A stretch of 64,000 nt of DNA from Chloroflexota bacterium (GTDB taxonomy: Bacteria > Chloroflexota > Anaerolineae > SpSt-313). Under the pieces are notes generated by a model. It saw nothing but the letters and a program-made list of their open reading frames with translations. It made no database searches and was not told the origin of the DNA. This document shows positions 51,860-59,718 of this stretch, in pieces (within the stretch, counting starts at the first letter, position 1; each line of letters opens with the position of its first letter). The stretch spans positions 1 to 64,000 of the forward strand of contig JAKPJZ010000256.1 in assembly GCA_029553955.1 (NCBI GenBank). The letters are read 5' to 3'. The translations under genes were made by a program, and so were the position numbers.

Positions 51860-51863
51860 CTAG
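51727..51863. repeat. core-conserved inverted-repeat element (copy A5) with 22-bp perfect terminal repeats
   Basis: Terminal repeats at 51727-51748 and 51842-51863 are perfect (CTAGAACATCGGTC... and its complement). The core has GACGCCCACGAAGCCGCC and GCGGCCAAGGGGGGCTAG. The plsY stop codon lies inside the right terminal repeat. Confidence 0.85.
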
Positions 51864-52507
51864 GCGCTCTTGTTGGCGGCCGATGGCGTGCGGCGGAGAT
51901 GCAGGGCGATCTTGCGCTCGGTACCGGCCAGAAGGCGCATGATATTGGGACGTAGCTCGTTGATGACGACCAGGGCGATGACGGCGGTCGACAGCGCGTA
52001 CAGCGCGGGCATGTGGAACCACAAGGCGCCGGCCGCACAGAATACCGGCATGGCGACGGCGACCGCGAGTGAGGCCAGGGAGGCGTAGCGCCGCAGGAGG
52101 AGCATGGCGACGCCCAGCGCGATGACGGCGGCGCCGACCAGCGGCGAGATGAAGAGGGCCACGCCGATGCTGGTCATGGTGCCGGCGCCGCCCCGGAAGC
52201 CGAGAAAGACCGAGTAGTTGTGCCCCAGGATGGCCGCGACGCCGGCGACGGCGACGGCCAGGGGCGTGCCGGCGACGGCGTTGGCCAGGAGCACTGCGAC
52301 GCCGCCCTTCAGGGTGTCGCCCAGCACCGTCAGCACGGCGGCTATGGGCCCGGCCGAGCGCAGGACGTTGGTGCCGCCGGTGCGCCCACTGCCCAGGCGA
52401 CGCACGTCTCTGCCACGGAAGGCGTGCACAACCACGTAGCCGGTGGGGAATGAGCCTAGGAGGTAGGCCAGTAAGAGAACTGCCACGTGCCGGATGATCG
52501 CTTCCAC
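51860..52507 (-). CDS. plsY: glycerol-3-phosphate acyltransferase PlsY
   Basis: Membrane enzyme that acylates glycerol-3-phosphate from acyl-phosphate, the first step of phospholipid synthesis. 215 residues, about six helices, and the three family motifs: GSFPTGYVV near 13, GSGRTGGTNVLR near 37 and GHNYSVFLGFRGGAG near 97. The usual G-K-G-V-A-T after the last motif reads G-G-A-G-T-M, a variation at a substrate-binding loop. GTG 52507 with GGAG upstream is chosen. The last codons run into a mobile-looking repeat. Confidence 0.9.
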   Translation of the reverse strand: MEAIIRHVAVLLLAYLLGSFPTGYVVVHAFRGRDVRRLGSGRTGGTNVLRSAGPIAAVLTVLGDTLKGGVAVLLANAVAGTPLAVAVAGVAAILGHNYSVFLGFRGGAGTMTSIGVALFISPLVGAAVIALGVAMLLLRRYASLASLAVAVAMPVFCAAGALWFHMPALYALSTAVIALVVINELRPNIMRLLAGTERKIALHLRRTPSAANKSA

Positions 52508-52592
52508 TCGTCTCTGCTCCGTAGGGATAGATTTCTTACTCTTCAGAACACTGCGCACCGGGCCAAGTTGCGCCCGAGCGCGAATAGAGAGT

Positions 52593-52621
52593 ATTGTACG
52601 AGAAGAAGGCCAAGGAATCAA
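52593..52621 (-). promoter_or_regulatory. promoter of plsY
   Basis: Minus strand TTGATT (52616-52621), 17-nt spacer, TACAAT (52593-52598), 86 bp before the GTG. Confidence 0.72.
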
Positions 52622-52625
52622 AACA

Positions 52626-52669
52626 GCGGGAAACCTGACAGGTCTTCGGAGACCTGTCAGGTTTCCCGC
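52626..52669. terminator. perfect hairpin downstream of the 52793 gene
   Basis: About 20-bp stem (52626-52645 with 52650-52669, AAACCTGACAGGTCT) closed by TCGG. It lies between plsY's promoter and the end of the minus-strand gene at 52793, so it can stop transcription entering plsY. Confidence 0.65.
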
Positions 52670-52697
52670 AGGAGCGGCCCACGCCGCCCCTGAGGAG

Positions 52698-52760
52698 CAT
52701 AGCCCCTTGTGGGCGTGGCCGGCGCCAGATTCGGCGCCAGAGGCCAGACGGGCACAAGGC
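52698..52760. repeat. partial copy of the core-conserved repeat (A6)
   Basis: ATAGCCCCTTGTGGGCGTGG and GACGGGCACAAGG, matching the core of copy A4, without recognisable terminal repeats. Confidence 0.6.
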
Positions 52761-52792
52761 CCCAGGCTCCGCGATCCACAGGGCGGTCGCCG

Positions 52793-54046
52793 CTAGGCGG
52801 CCTCATCGCGGATTATGGCGAGGTCATACTCCTCGACCATGGTCTCGGCCAGGGCCGCCTGCTCCTCGGCGGGCAGGCTGGCCAGGTAGTCGATGGTGAA
52901 CCACAGGCCGCGCGCATAGTGCGTGACCTGGTCGCCCGACATGGTATAGTCGTAATACGGGTCCCACGACCAGTAGCCCCACAGCGCGTCGGGGCTATCG
53001 GCGTGCGGGTGTTCGGAGCCCGGCACGACCTGCTGGCCGACGGCGTAGCGCATGGCCTTGAGCGCGCCAGCCAGGTAGCGCGGCTCGCGGGTGGCCCTGT
53101 GCACGCGCAGGAGCGCGACGGCAATGTTCGGAACGTCGCCCGGGCCCACATACTCCGAGACCGGGTTGCCGAAGCGGTCAACCGTCAGCAGCCAGGCGCC
53201 ATCGTCGCGCTGGGTGCGCAGGTGCCAGTCGGCAAAGCGCTGCGCGGCCCATAGGAACTGGGGCAGCCCCGTCTGCTCGTAGAGGTAGACAAAGGCGCGC
53301 AGCTCATCGGCCGCCAGGTCGGTATTATAGTACTCTTCGTTGATCAGGTAAAAGCTGCTGTCGGGGGCCTGCAGGCTGACGCCATACTCGCCCCAGGCCA
53401 GCGCCCGGCCCAGCCAACGATGGTCGCCGGTGACCTCAAAGAGATACAGAAAGGCCTCGATGATGCGCCCGAACGATTGCCAGCCGCGGGTGATCCAGCG
53501 CTGCTCCTTCAGGTTGAACTTGCACGCATGGTCGTGCAGCTCGGCCTGCATCAGGAAGCGCACGCTCTGGATGGCGCGGCGCTTGTATTCTTGATTGTGT
53601 GTGCGCACGTAGAGCCCAAGGTTCAAGATCACATACTCGGCCGTGAACTTGGTCCACACCTCTTCAGGGCACCAGGAATCGCGGACAGCGCCCACGACCA
53701 CGCTCATCGGATGCGTCTCCACCAGGTTGGCGTGCAGCCAGTCGGCGGCGCGCACCGCCTTCTGCAGCAGGTCTGCGTCGCCGTAGCGGTCGTAGGCCGC
53801 CATGCACTGCCAGGGCGCGATCAAGTTCGTGAGCTGCGGCTGCTCGTAGCACCCCTCAGCGATGCGGCAATGACCGGCAAAGGCGCCCTTCTCTTCGCGC
53901 CAGTTGCGCAGCAGCCACTCGTAGGTTGCTTTGCGGCCGCGCTCGTCCCATTCGCCGGCGGCTACGCCCAGGTTCAGCCAGTCCTGCAGATCCTTGGCCT
54001 CCGCTCGCGCCAGCCCCCAATCGCGGGGGGAGATGATCCCATACAT
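52793..54046 (-). CDS. alpha/alpha-barrel (six-hairpin) protein of unknown activity
   Basis: 417 residues from ATG 54046. The repeated pattern of helix pairs with aromatic-rich turns (TYEWLLRNWREEKGAF, RYGDADLLQKAVRAADWL, FEVTGDHRWLGRALAWGEYG, YEQTGLPQFLWAAQRFADW) is that of six-hairpin glycosidases and epimerases. I do not recognise a catalytic signature. Neighbours downstream on the same strand act on carbohydrates, so a glycan role is plausible. The frame can be extended upstream to 54160, but that part looks like non-coding sequence. Confidence 0.65.
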   Translation of the reverse strand: MYGIISPRDWGLARAEAKDLQDWLNLGVAAGEWDERGRKATYEWLLRNWREEKGAFAGHCRIAEGCYEQPQLTNLIAPWQCMAAYDRYGDADLLQKAVRAADWLHANLVETHPMSVVVGAVRDSWCPEEVWTKFTAEYVILNLGLYVRTHNQEYKRRAIQSVRFLMQAELHDHACKFNLKEQRWITRGWQSFGRIIEAFLYLFEVTGDHRWLGRALAWGEYGVSLQAPDSSFYLINEEYYNTDLAADELRAFVYLYEQTGLPQFLWAAQRFADWHLRTQRDDGAWLLTVDRFGNPVSEYVGPGDVPNIAVALLRVHRATREPRYLAGALKAMRYAVGQQVVPGSEHPHADSPDALWGYWSWDPYYDYTMSGDQVTHYARGLWFTIDYLASLPAEEQAALAETMVEEYDLAIIRDEAA

Positions 54047-54528
54047 GACTCGACTTTTCTCCACCACAAATGCTTTTGTTGCGCCTGCGTCTGCAACGCC
54101 TGAAGGCAGGGCTGAGCCCCCGGTCGGGTAAGAAACCCGGCCCACCCTCTCATGTTGCATAATCCGCGGACCAAAGGCCGGCGGCGCTGGGTTTGCCGGG
54201 CAGGAAACCCGGCCTACGGTTGCCTCAAGAGGCCGGACACCGGGGCGGAAAAAGAGTCAGCGCCTCCGGCAAGCTGCCGGGGGCGCGGACAATGTGGCCG
54301 GTCCAGGTACCTACTCCAGTCGCCTGCAGGACGGGCGCCGTCTGTTACTGGGAAGATTATAGCACAGGTTGCTTGAAATATCGAGTCAAGCGGGCCGGGC
54401 CGGGGGGCGTATCCCAGAACCGTCGGAGCTCTTGAACCACAAAGGCCACAAAGGGCTTTGGGTGGCCTCCTTGCCTCCTTTGTATTCTTTGCGGTTCAAG
54501 AGTCCCCAGTTCTGGCGACACGCTGGCG
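54047..54528. other. 482-bp spacer with dispersed inverted repeats
   Basis: Includes CTTGAACCACAAAGGCC (from 54432) and the near complement CTTTGCGGTTCAAGAG (54489), and a GC-rich segment with GGTAAGAAACCCGG and GCAGGAAACCCGG. No gene. Confidence 0.55.
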
Positions 54529-57465
54529 CTACGAGGGGCGGATGGGTGCGAGCTCCTCGGCGCGCAGGTCGATCTCGACCGGTTGCCCACGATAGCGCAG
54601 GGTGAAGCGCAGGCGCTGCCAGCGCTCGGGCAGTTGTGGCGCAAAGGTGAGGCCCTCTGGCCCGAGCTGCATGCCGGCAAAGCCGAGGACGATATCCTGC
54701 CAGACGCCGCCCGCCGAGGCAGCGTGGATGCCGTCGCGGGTGTTGCCGCGCAGGTCGTCGAGGTCGACGAGGGCGGCGCGCAGGAAGTGCTGGTAGGCGT
54801 CGTCGAGCAGGCCGAGGCGCGCGGCGAGCAGGGCGTGGATGGCCGGGCCAAGCGATGAGCCGTGGGTGTGGTCGGTGCGCGGCTCATAGTACTGCCAGTT
54901 GACGCGCAGGGTGCGCTCGTCGTAGGCCGGGCCCAGCAGGTAGAGCAGCATCAGCACGTCGGGCTGCTTGAGAGCCTGGTAGCGCTGCGTCTCGGCGATG
55001 CCGAGGACCAACTGCACCGGCTTGGTGCGCGGTTCGAGCGCCTGCCAGTCGAGGTCCTCGAGTTCAAAGAACCCGGCGAACTGCTCAAAGAGCCCGGTCG
55101 TGGGGTCGTATGCGATGTAGATGCGCTGCTGGATGTCGCGCCACAGGGCCAGGCGCTCGGGGGTGAGCCTGAGGCGCTGTTCGAGCTCGGCGGCTCTGGC
55201 GGCGTGGTAGGCGCGCAGCCAGTCGAGCGTTTCCAGGGCGCGCTCGAGGTGCCATTGCACCATGCGGTTGGTGAAGGCGTTGTTGTTGACGTGCTCGTGG
55301 TACTCGTCGGGGCCGATGACGTTGCTGATTTCGTAGCGGCCGGCGGTGGCGTTGTACTCGACGCGGCTGCCCCAAAAGACGGCCGTGTCGAGCAGGACCT
55401 CGGCGCCATAGTCGCGCATAAAGGCATCGTCGCCGGTGACCTGCCAGTAGCGCCAGAGGGCATAGGCGACGTCGCTGTTGATGTGCAGCTCGATCTCGCC
55501 GCACCAGCAGCGGGCGAGCGAGCCGTCGGGCAGGGGCACCCACGGCGGGGTCGTTTCGCGGCCGTCGGCGGCCGATTCCCAGGGGAACCAGGCGCCCTGG
55601 TAGCCGGCGCGGCGGGCGTTCTCTCGGGCGCCGGGCAGGGTGTGATAGCGGTAGAGGAGCAGGTTGCGCGCCAACTCGGGCCGGGTGTAGGCGAAGAAGG
55701 GGATGATAAAGATATCGGTATCCCAAAAGACGTGGCCACGGTAGCCAAAGCCGCTCAGGGTCTTGGCGGGGATGCTGACGCGGTCGGTATGGCGCGGCAC
55801 TGCGATGAGCAACTGGTAGAGGTTGAAGCGCACGGCGCGCTGGGCGAGCTCGTCACCCTCGATCTCGACGTCGCAGCTCTGCCAGAGGTCATGCCAGGCG
55901 GCGCGGTGGGCGGCGAAGAGCGATTCGTAACCACGGCCGGCAGCGCTCTCAACCCTGGCCAGCGCGCTGTAGGGCGGGCTTTCTAGCCCGCCAGTCGCGG
56001 ACGGACGGGCTGGGAAGCCCGTCCCACTGGCCCCACAGGCGTAGGCGACGAACTTGGTGGCGACGGCCGTTTGGCCCTGCTGGAGCTGGAAGCGGGCGGC
56101 GATGCCGGGCGCGTGGGCATAGTCGCGAGCGCTGTAGGTAGCCTCGGGGATGCCCTGCACCTCCAGGTGGGCGGCGGCGGCGAGCTCGGCACCGCTGACC
56201 CGGGTGCGCGCCTGAAGCCAGGCGCTCTGCGGCGTGGGGTTGCCGTGGCCGAGGGGCCACCAGTGCTTGAGGGCAATCTCCGATGGGACGAGGTTGTTGG
56301 GGTTCTCGACGGTGGCGTCGATGGCGGCGCGCAGCTCGACCTCGCCGGCAAAGTCGAGCGCCGTCACGCCGCAGCGCAGGGCGGTGAGGCCCGGATCATC
56401 CATGGAGGCCCAGCGCTCGAAGCGCAGCTCGACGGTGCGCCCCTGCGGGCTCTGCCAGCGGACGCGGCGGACGAGCACACCATGCCGCATGTCGAGCGTG
56501 CGCTCGTAGGCCAGGATGCGGCCCTGCTGCAGGTTGAAACGCTCGCCGGCGATGATGATCTCGAGGGCAAGCCAGTCGGGCGCGTTGGCAAGCTCGGTGT
56601 GGATGATGGGCACCGCATCCCACAGGCCGTTGATCAGAGTAGCGGGCTGGTCGCCTGGGTAACGCTCTTCGAAGGTGCCGCGTGTGCCGAGGTAGCCGTT
56701 GCCGATGGTGAGGACGGCCTCCTGCCGGCCAAGCGCGGCGGGTTCGAGTGAGGCTTCGCGGACCTGCCAAGGGGCGCGGGCGCGCGCGGCGTCGTCGAGC
56801 GCGGCGAGGATGCGCGGCCACGAGGCGCCCTCGAGCGAGGGCAGGAGGGCCTCGGGCGCGCTGCCGGCGAAGCGCTGCGCCGGGCCAAGGGCCAAGGTGT
56901 GCATGCCGGCGGCCTGGGCGGCCTCGATGCCGGCGGCGGCGTCTTCGATGACCAGGCATTGCGAAGGGGGCGCGCCAAGCTGAGCAGCGGCATGGAGGAA
57001 GAGATCAGGCGCAGGCTTGCTGCGGCCGACGCTGTAGCCATCGGAGAGGGCATCGATGCGGTCCCAGAGCTGCAGGCCATCGAGCACGGTGCGGGCATTG
57101 CGGCTCACCGTGGCCACCGCCACCTTGAGCCCGGCAGCGCGCAGCTCGGCCAGCAGGCTCGCCACGCCCGGCAGCAGGTTGGCCGGCGTCAAGTGGCGGA
57201 TCAGCTCCTGGTAGTAGCGGTTCTTGCGAGCCATCATCTCTTCGGCCTGGGCCTCGGTGACGGGGCGGCCGGCGAGGAGGATTTCCAGCGACTTGCGCCG
57301 CGAGACGCCGCGCAGCGCCTCGTTTTCGGCGCGGGTGAAGGGGATGCCTTCTTCGTCGGCGAGGCGCTTCCAGGCCTGGAAGTGCTGCTCGGCCGAGTCG
57401 GTGAGCACGCCGTCGAGGTCAAAGACCACGGCGGCGATGGCGGGCCAGGCGTTCTGCTGCGCCAA
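54529..57465 (-). CDS. fusion of beta-phosphoglucomutase (HAD) and GH65 disaccharide phosphorylase
   Basis: 978 residues. N-terminal HAD domain (1-225): nucleophile D16 and acid/base D18 in FDLDGVLTD, GRSKPAPDLF and VIEDAAAGIEAAQAAG, typical of beta-phosphoglucomutase. The rest (about 230-978) is a GH65 phosphorylase with VIGPDEYHEHVNNNAFTN; the general acid is probably E721. Together the chain could phosphorolyse maltose, trehalose or kojibiose to beta-glucose-1-phosphate and convert that to glucose-6-phosphate. Residues about 477-500 (SGTGFPARPSATGG...) are encoded by a palindromic intergenic-type repeat inserted in frame. Start ATG 57465; a GT4 gene lies upstream on the same strand. Confidence 0.9.
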   Translation of the reverse strand: MAQQNAWPAIAAVVFDLDGVLTDSAEQHFQAWKRLADEEGIPFTRAENEALRGVSRRKSLEILLAGRPVTEAQAEEMMARKNRYYQELIRHLTPANLLPGVASLLAELRAAGLKVAVATVSRNARTVLDGLQLWDRIDALSDGYSVGRSKPAPDLFLHAAAQLGAPPSQCLVIEDAAAGIEAAQAAGMHTLALGPAQRFAGSAPEALLPSLEGASWPRILAALDDAARARAPWQVREASLEPAALGRQEAVLTIGNGYLGTRGTFEERYPGDQPATLINGLWDAVPIIHTELANAPDWLALEIIIAGERFNLQQGRILAYERTLDMRHGVLVRRVRWQSPQGRTVELRFERWASMDDPGLTALRCGVTALDFAGEVELRAAIDATVENPNNLVPSEIALKHWWPLGHGNPTPQSAWLQARTRVSGAELAAAAHLEVQGIPEATYSARDYAHAPGIAARFQLQQGQTAVATKFVAYACGASGTGFPARPSATGGLESPPYSALARVESAAGRGYESLFAAHRAAWHDLWQSCDVEIEGDELAQRAVRFNLYQLLIAVPRHTDRVSIPAKTLSGFGYRGHVFWDTDIFIIPFFAYTRPELARNLLLYRYHTLPGARENARRAGYQGAWFPWESAADGRETTPPWVPLPDGSLARCWCGEIELHINSDVAYALWRYWQVTGDDAFMRDYGAEVLLDTAVFWGSRVEYNATAGRYEISNVIGPDEYHEHVNNNAFTNRMVQWHLERALETLDWLRAYHAARAAELEQRLRLTPERLALWRDIQQRIYIAYDPTTGLFEQFAGFFELEDLDWQALEPRTKPVQLVLGIAETQRYQALKQPDVLMLLYLLGPAYDERTLRVNWQYYEPRTDHTHGSSLGPAIHALLAARLGLLDDAYQHFLRAALVDLDDLRGNTRDGIHAASAGGVWQDIVLGFAGMQLGPEGLTFAPQLPERWQRLRFTLRYRGQPVEIDLRAEELAPIRPS
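55968..56037. repeat. palindromic repeat inserted in frame in the GH65 gene
   Basis: GGCGGGCTTTCTAGCCCGCC followed by GACGGGCTGGGAAGCCCGTC, two short palindromes that look like intergenic repeats but are read through as SGTGFPARPSATGGLESPP. Confidence 0.75.
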
Positions 57466-57585
57466 AAGTATGCCTCCTTCAGGGCGTGCGTGCTGGTGGC
57501 GCAGGCGTCCTCACCTGCGAGACCTGCGCAGGCGAGGACGCCTGCGCCACCAGTCCCTCGGCGCAACCCCAGGTGCCGGCGGCGA

Positions 57586-58848
57586 TCACAGGTGCGACGA
57601 GGGCACTCTGGGCATGGGGCGGACCCAGCTCTTGCCGGTGGCGATGGGCACGCCCTGCCGCGCGGCGCTATAGAGTTGTTCGACCTCGAGGGCCATGCGC
57701 TTGCGCGTAAAGTGGTCCTCCACGTGGCGCCGCCCCGCCTGCCCCATGCACTTGGCCAGGTCGGGACGCTCGAGCAGCGCCGAGAGGCGGTTGGCCAGCA
57801 GGTCGGCATCTTCCTTGGGGATGACAAAGCCGGTCACGCCATCGACCACCGATTCGGTCAGGCCGCCGCTGTGGGTGACGACGATCGGCTTGCCGCTGGC
57901 CATGGCCTCGAGAGGCACCAGGCCGAAGGGCTCTTCGCCGCTGGTCGGGTAGACGACGATGTCGGCCATGCCGTAGGCCTGGGGCAGCTCTTTGAAAAAG
58001 TCGAAGGGACGCATGACCACGCGGTCGCCGAGGTGCGACTCCTCGACCATGGAGAAGATGCGCTCGCGGTAGCCCTCGAGCTCGTGGATCCAGTCGAGGA
58101 TCTCCTGGGTGTCGGTGATGACCAGGGAGACGTCGGGGAAGCGGCCGGCGATCATGCGGAAGGCTTCGACGGTGGTGTGCACGCCCTTCCAGGGCAGCAG
58201 GCGGGCCGGGTGCAGGATGACCCGTTTGCCGCTGAGGCCCAGTTCGCGCTTGAGGCGCTCGCCCTGGAGGTTGGGGTGGAACATGGTGGTGTTCACGCCG
58301 TGGAGCACGACCTGGACGTTGGCGGCGTTGCACACCTGGGCGACCATGTCGCCGTAGACGTGTTGGCCGACGGCGATGATGCGGTCCCACTCGGTGCGGT
58401 CGAGCAGGTCGTGGCAGAGGAACTCGCCCCACATCTCGTGGATGGTCAGGAACGTGGGTATGCCGTCTTCGCGGTGGATTTCGGTGAGCGCCAGGCCATA
58501 CTCGGGGAGGAAGTGGTGAAAGTTGTGGGCGTGCACGGCGTCGATGGCATAGTCGTGGACGAAGCGGCGATAGTTCTCGCGGATCTCCGCCTGCAACGGG
58601 GCCCAGGCCTCGTCGATGGCGACGCGGGCCGCCTCCTTGCGCTCGCGTAAGATCTCTGGGTTCATCCAATCCACGCGATGGACGTGAATCCCCTCGATTT
58701 CGCTCTCTGCCGGCTGGCCGGGCATGGAACCGACCAGGGCATGGACCTGGTTGCCCTGGCGTGCCAACTCGGCACAGAGGTCCAGCAGATGGGTCTCCAC
58801 GCCTCCCGTCGTCGGGTAGAAGGCGTAGTGGGTCATGCAAATGTTCAA
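57586..58848 (-). CDS. GT4-family glycosyltransferase
   Basis: 420-residue retaining glycosyltransferase with GT-B fold. The N-terminal domain starts with THYAFYPTTGGVETHLLDL, the family glycine-rich loop. The C-terminal domain has HPARLLPWKGVHTTVEAF and the E-x7-E element EEPFGLVPLEAMASGKPIVV. ATG 58848 follows GAGGAG. Donor and acceptor are not predictable. It is co-directional with the GH65 fusion 120 bp away, suggesting a shared role in disaccharide or glycan metabolism. Confidence 0.9.
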   Translation of the reverse strand: MNICMTHYAFYPTTGGVETHLLDLCAELARQGNQVHALVGSMPGQPAESEIEGIHVHRVDWMNPEILRERKEAARVAIDEAWAPLQAEIRENYRRFVHDYAIDAVHAHNFHHFLPEYGLALTEIHREDGIPTFLTIHEMWGEFLCHDLLDRTEWDRIIAVGQHVYGDMVAQVCNAANVQVVLHGVNTTMFHPNLQGERLKRELGLSGKRVILHPARLLPWKGVHTTVEAFRMIAGRFPDVSLVITDTQEILDWIHELEGYRERIFSMVEESHLGDRVVMRPFDFFKELPQAYGMADIVVYPTSGEEPFGLVPLEAMASGKPIVVTHSGGLTESVVDGVTGFVIPKEDADLLANRLSALLERPDLAKCMGQAGRRHVEDHFTRKRMALEVEQLYSAARQGVPIATGKSWVRPMPRVPSSHL

Positions 58849-59247
58849 GGTTTCACTCCTCTTGCATTGCGCTGGCGGATGCCAGCCGACTATCCACTCG
58901 TCTTGTCGCCTGCGGCGGGCTGGCCCGAAGGCGGGCGCCGCCGTACGCGGGTGTGTGGGATGCGCGAATGGCGCGTCGACTGCCGGCCCCTACATGGCGC
59001 CGACCGGTGTCGTCTGGGCCACGGGGCCGGCATGAGACCTTTCGTGGCCCGCTGGTTGAGGCAGACTTGATGGCAAGCAGTGAGTATATGAGCAAGGAGT
59101 GTGCCACGGGCATCAGTCTCTTGACGTAATACGCCAGCCAGCCCGCCAAACCCCTACCTGAAAGGCTAGCACCGGGTTCGTGCGAAGCCCAAAAGCCGGT
59201 CACTAACGATGATGGGATATACCCGGATACGCGATACGCTGGCGCAG
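58849..59247. other. spacer upstream of the valS promoter
   Basis: No gene found. Around 59124-59205 it holds the right flank of the long-palindrome repeat (CAGCCCGCCAAACCCC, ACCGGGTTCGTGCG, AAAGCCGGT) without its palindrome. Confidence 0.5.
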
Positions 59248-59276
59248 TTGACTCGGCCTACACGGCGTGCTATACT
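59248..59276 (+). promoter_or_regulatory. promoter of the valS T-box leader
   Basis: TTGACT (59248-59253), 17-nt spacer, TATACT (59271-59276). Confidence 0.82.
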
Positions 59277-59282
59277 ACGCGC

Positions 59283-59585
59283 AAACTACAAAGCATCGAC
59301 GCCGAACAGGAGGAGTAGGCGCGTGCGAGGCTGTCAGAGAAGGAAGGCCGTCGGGTGCAAGCCTTCCCCAGCAAGCGCCGCCGAAGGTCGCCTGGGAGTC
59401 GGTGGGCCGAAACCGTAGGGGCGGGGTCTCCCCGCCCAATTGCGGGGTCTCCCCGCCCGGTGCGTAGGCCCATCCGGGTGCGCCCGTTACAGCGCCGCTG
59501 AGGGCCGGCTGCCCATGCGCAGCCGGAACTGAGGTGGTACCACGGAAGGCGACCCCTTTCGTCCTCTGCGACGGAAGGGGTTTTT
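59283..59585 (+). promoter_or_regulatory. T-box riboswitch controlling valS
   Basis: Leader with the stem I elements AGGAGTA and AGAGA, apical GGGTGCAAGCC, and a specifier loop GAAGGTCGCC in which GTC (59387-59389) is a Val codon. The T-box AGGTGGTACCACGG is at 59532-59545. The competing terminator has stem CCCCTTTCGTC / GACGGAAGGGG (59553-59580) and TTTTT. Uncharged tRNA-Val should favour the antiterminator. A GGGGTCTCCCCGCCC repeat (59414-59462) interrupts the leader between stem I and the antiterminator. Confidence 0.9.
59414..59462. repeat. GGGGTCTCCCCGCCC repeat inside the T-box leader
   Basis: GTAGGGGCGGGGTCTCCCCG and a second GCGGGGTCTCCCCGCCC. The same unit is present three times inside the valS coding region at 61497-61567. 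Confidence 0.85.
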
Positions 59586-59586
59586 C

Positions 59587-59718
59587 TCGTGATGCGTGAT
59601 GCGTAATGCGTACTACGTAAGGTCGTCTATTCCAGGAAGCGCTGCTCTGAGCGACCTTACGCATTACGCAGTACGTAGTACGCAGTACGCAGTCGGGAAG
59701 CATGCGAGGAGAAGTACG
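59587..59718. repeat. inverted and direct GCGTAATGCGTA / TACGCAGTACGCAG repeats before valS
   Basis: GATGCGTAATGCGTACTACG and CGACCTTACGCATTACGCAG flank TATTCCAGG, forming an imperfect hairpin between T-box and start codon. Confidence 0.6.

Noticed and set aside
54330-54400. TTGACT ... TATAAT on the minus strand before the 52793 gene
   Set aside because: The spacer would be 22 nt, outside the working range.
56899-58650. 583-codon plus-strand frame over the GH65 and GT4 genes
   Set aside because: Shadow of two minus-strand genes with clear catalytic motifs.
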